From positions 1 through 5,497 of the forward strand of contig JBBINN010000199.1 in the NCBI GenBank assembly GCA_037443885.1: a DNA stretch of 5,497 nucleotides, read 5' to 3'. The translations under genes were made by a program, and so were the position numbers. This DNA is from SG8-30 sp037443885. Its GTDB lineage: Bacteria; Pseudomonadota; Gammaproteobacteria; Steroidobacterales; Steroidobacteraceae. The notes beneath the pieces are model-generated. The model ran no database searches and was not told the DNA's origin. It saw nothing but the letters and a program-made list of their open reading frames with translations. Below, in pieces: positions 5,019 to 5,497 of the stretch; the first letter of the stretch is position 1, and each line of letters starts with the position of its first letter.

Positions 5019-5497
5019 TCAGCGCGGCGGGGCTCCTTCCAGCAACGACGGAACTTCCGTCACGACGCGCCCCGCGCCCGCGAAGGCCAGCGCGAACCAC
5101 GGGTCCCGCAGGCGCGCCACCTCGACGCCCCGGCCGCGGCCCGGTGCATGGATGAACTCGCCGCCGCCGGCGTAGATGCCGACGTGCGGCTCCGGCAGAC
5201 GGAAGAACACGAGGTCGCCCGGCGCGAGCGAGTCCCGCTCGATGCGCGCGGCCGCGCCCTGCTGCGACTCGGCGGTCCGCGGCAGCCGGATGCCGGCCTC
5301 GGCGTAGACGAAGTGCACGAGACCCGAGCAGTCGAAGCCCGCGGCGGGATCGGCGCCGCCGAAGCGATAGGGCGCGCCGAGCAGGCTGCGGGCGCGGGCG
5401 ACCGCTGCCTCGGCCGTCGGTGACGCCGCCGGCCTCCAGACGTCCGGCCCCTCTCCGACGGGTGGCGCCACGACCGCGGCGGGCGGACGCGCCGGCG
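5019..5497 (-). CDS. NlpC/P60 (C40) family peptidase, C-terminal part (5' end outside window)
   Basis: NlpC/P60 enzymes are cysteine peptidases that cut peptide cross-bridges of peptidoglycan, normally between D-glutamate and the third residue, outside the inner membrane. The frame stays open to the right edge, and the GTG at 5471 is probably internal because the N-terminus (expected to carry a signal peptide or lipobox) is not visible. Counting from that GTG, the domain runs from about 22 to 140: a start region SLLGAPYRFGGAD, the nucleophile Cys48 in FDCSGL, PGDLVFF (84-90), His96 in HVGIY and His108 in FIHAP. These make up the Cys-His-His catalytic set, so the enzyme should be active. An Ala/Pro-rich region precedes the domain. 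The gene ends 10 bases from the convergent pseudouridine synthase, with no clear terminator between them. The precise substrate is not known. Confidence 0.93.
   Translation of the reverse strand, partial: PARPPAAVVAPPVGEGPDVWRPAASPTAEAAVARARSLLGAPYRFGGADPAAGFDCSGLVHFVYAEAGIRLPRTAESQQGAAARIERDSLAPGDLVFFRLPEPHVGIYAGGGEFIHAPGRGRGVEVARLRDPWFALAFAGAGRVVTEVPSLLEGAPPR

Overview
The window is strongly G+C-rich and gene-dense, with a draft-assembly gap of 100 N. Its content suggests a gammaproteobacterium or close relative: a bfd-bfr iron-storage pair behind a Fur box, a Tat-exported high-potential iron-sulfur protein (HiPIP), an Lrp/AsnC regulator facing a PLP enzyme, an RluB-type pseudouridine synthase and an NlpC/P60 peptidase. 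The lineage is inferred from gene families and base composition only. No marker gene fixes it.

Layout. From 1 to about 575, on the minus strand, are bacterioferritin (cut by the window edge) and its ferredoxin partner bfd, behind one promoter that carries a good Fur operator. On the plus strand, 756-1124 encodes a HiPIP with a twin-arginine signal, followed by a clear intrinsic terminator. Convergent to it, 1243-1731 (minus) encodes an Lrp/AsnC regulator. Divergent from that, 1843-3552 (plus) encodes a 569-residue class V PLP enzyme resembling SufS-type cysteine desulfurases. The 374-base stretch 3553-3926 has no convincing gene but contains hairpins. One of these looks like a minus-strand intrinsic terminator. 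From 3927 to 5008 lies an RsuA/RluB-family pseudouridine synthase interrupted by the N gap. From 5019 to the right edge, on the minus strand, is the C-terminal part of an NlpC/P60 (C40) peptidase.

The 55 bases before the gap and the 55 bases after it are identical. Collapsing them and deleting the N run restores one open 308-codon reading frame. The gap is therefore almost certainly a failure to merge two overlapping contigs, not missing sequence.

Functionally, bfd and bfr act together: Bfd passes electrons to the Bfr haem to release stored iron. The Fur box ties this to iron starvation. The HiPIP and the desulfurase-like enzyme add an iron-sulfur flavour to the neighbourhood, but nothing shows that they are co-regulated. 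The Lrp/AsnC gene probably controls itself and may control the divergent PLP enzyme. I found no mobile element, CRISPR array, tRNA, rRNA or convincing new biological system. The points most worth follow-up are the assembly join, the unassigned PLP enzyme with its CxC active-site loop and C-terminal extension, and the possible minus-strand transcript ending near 3571.
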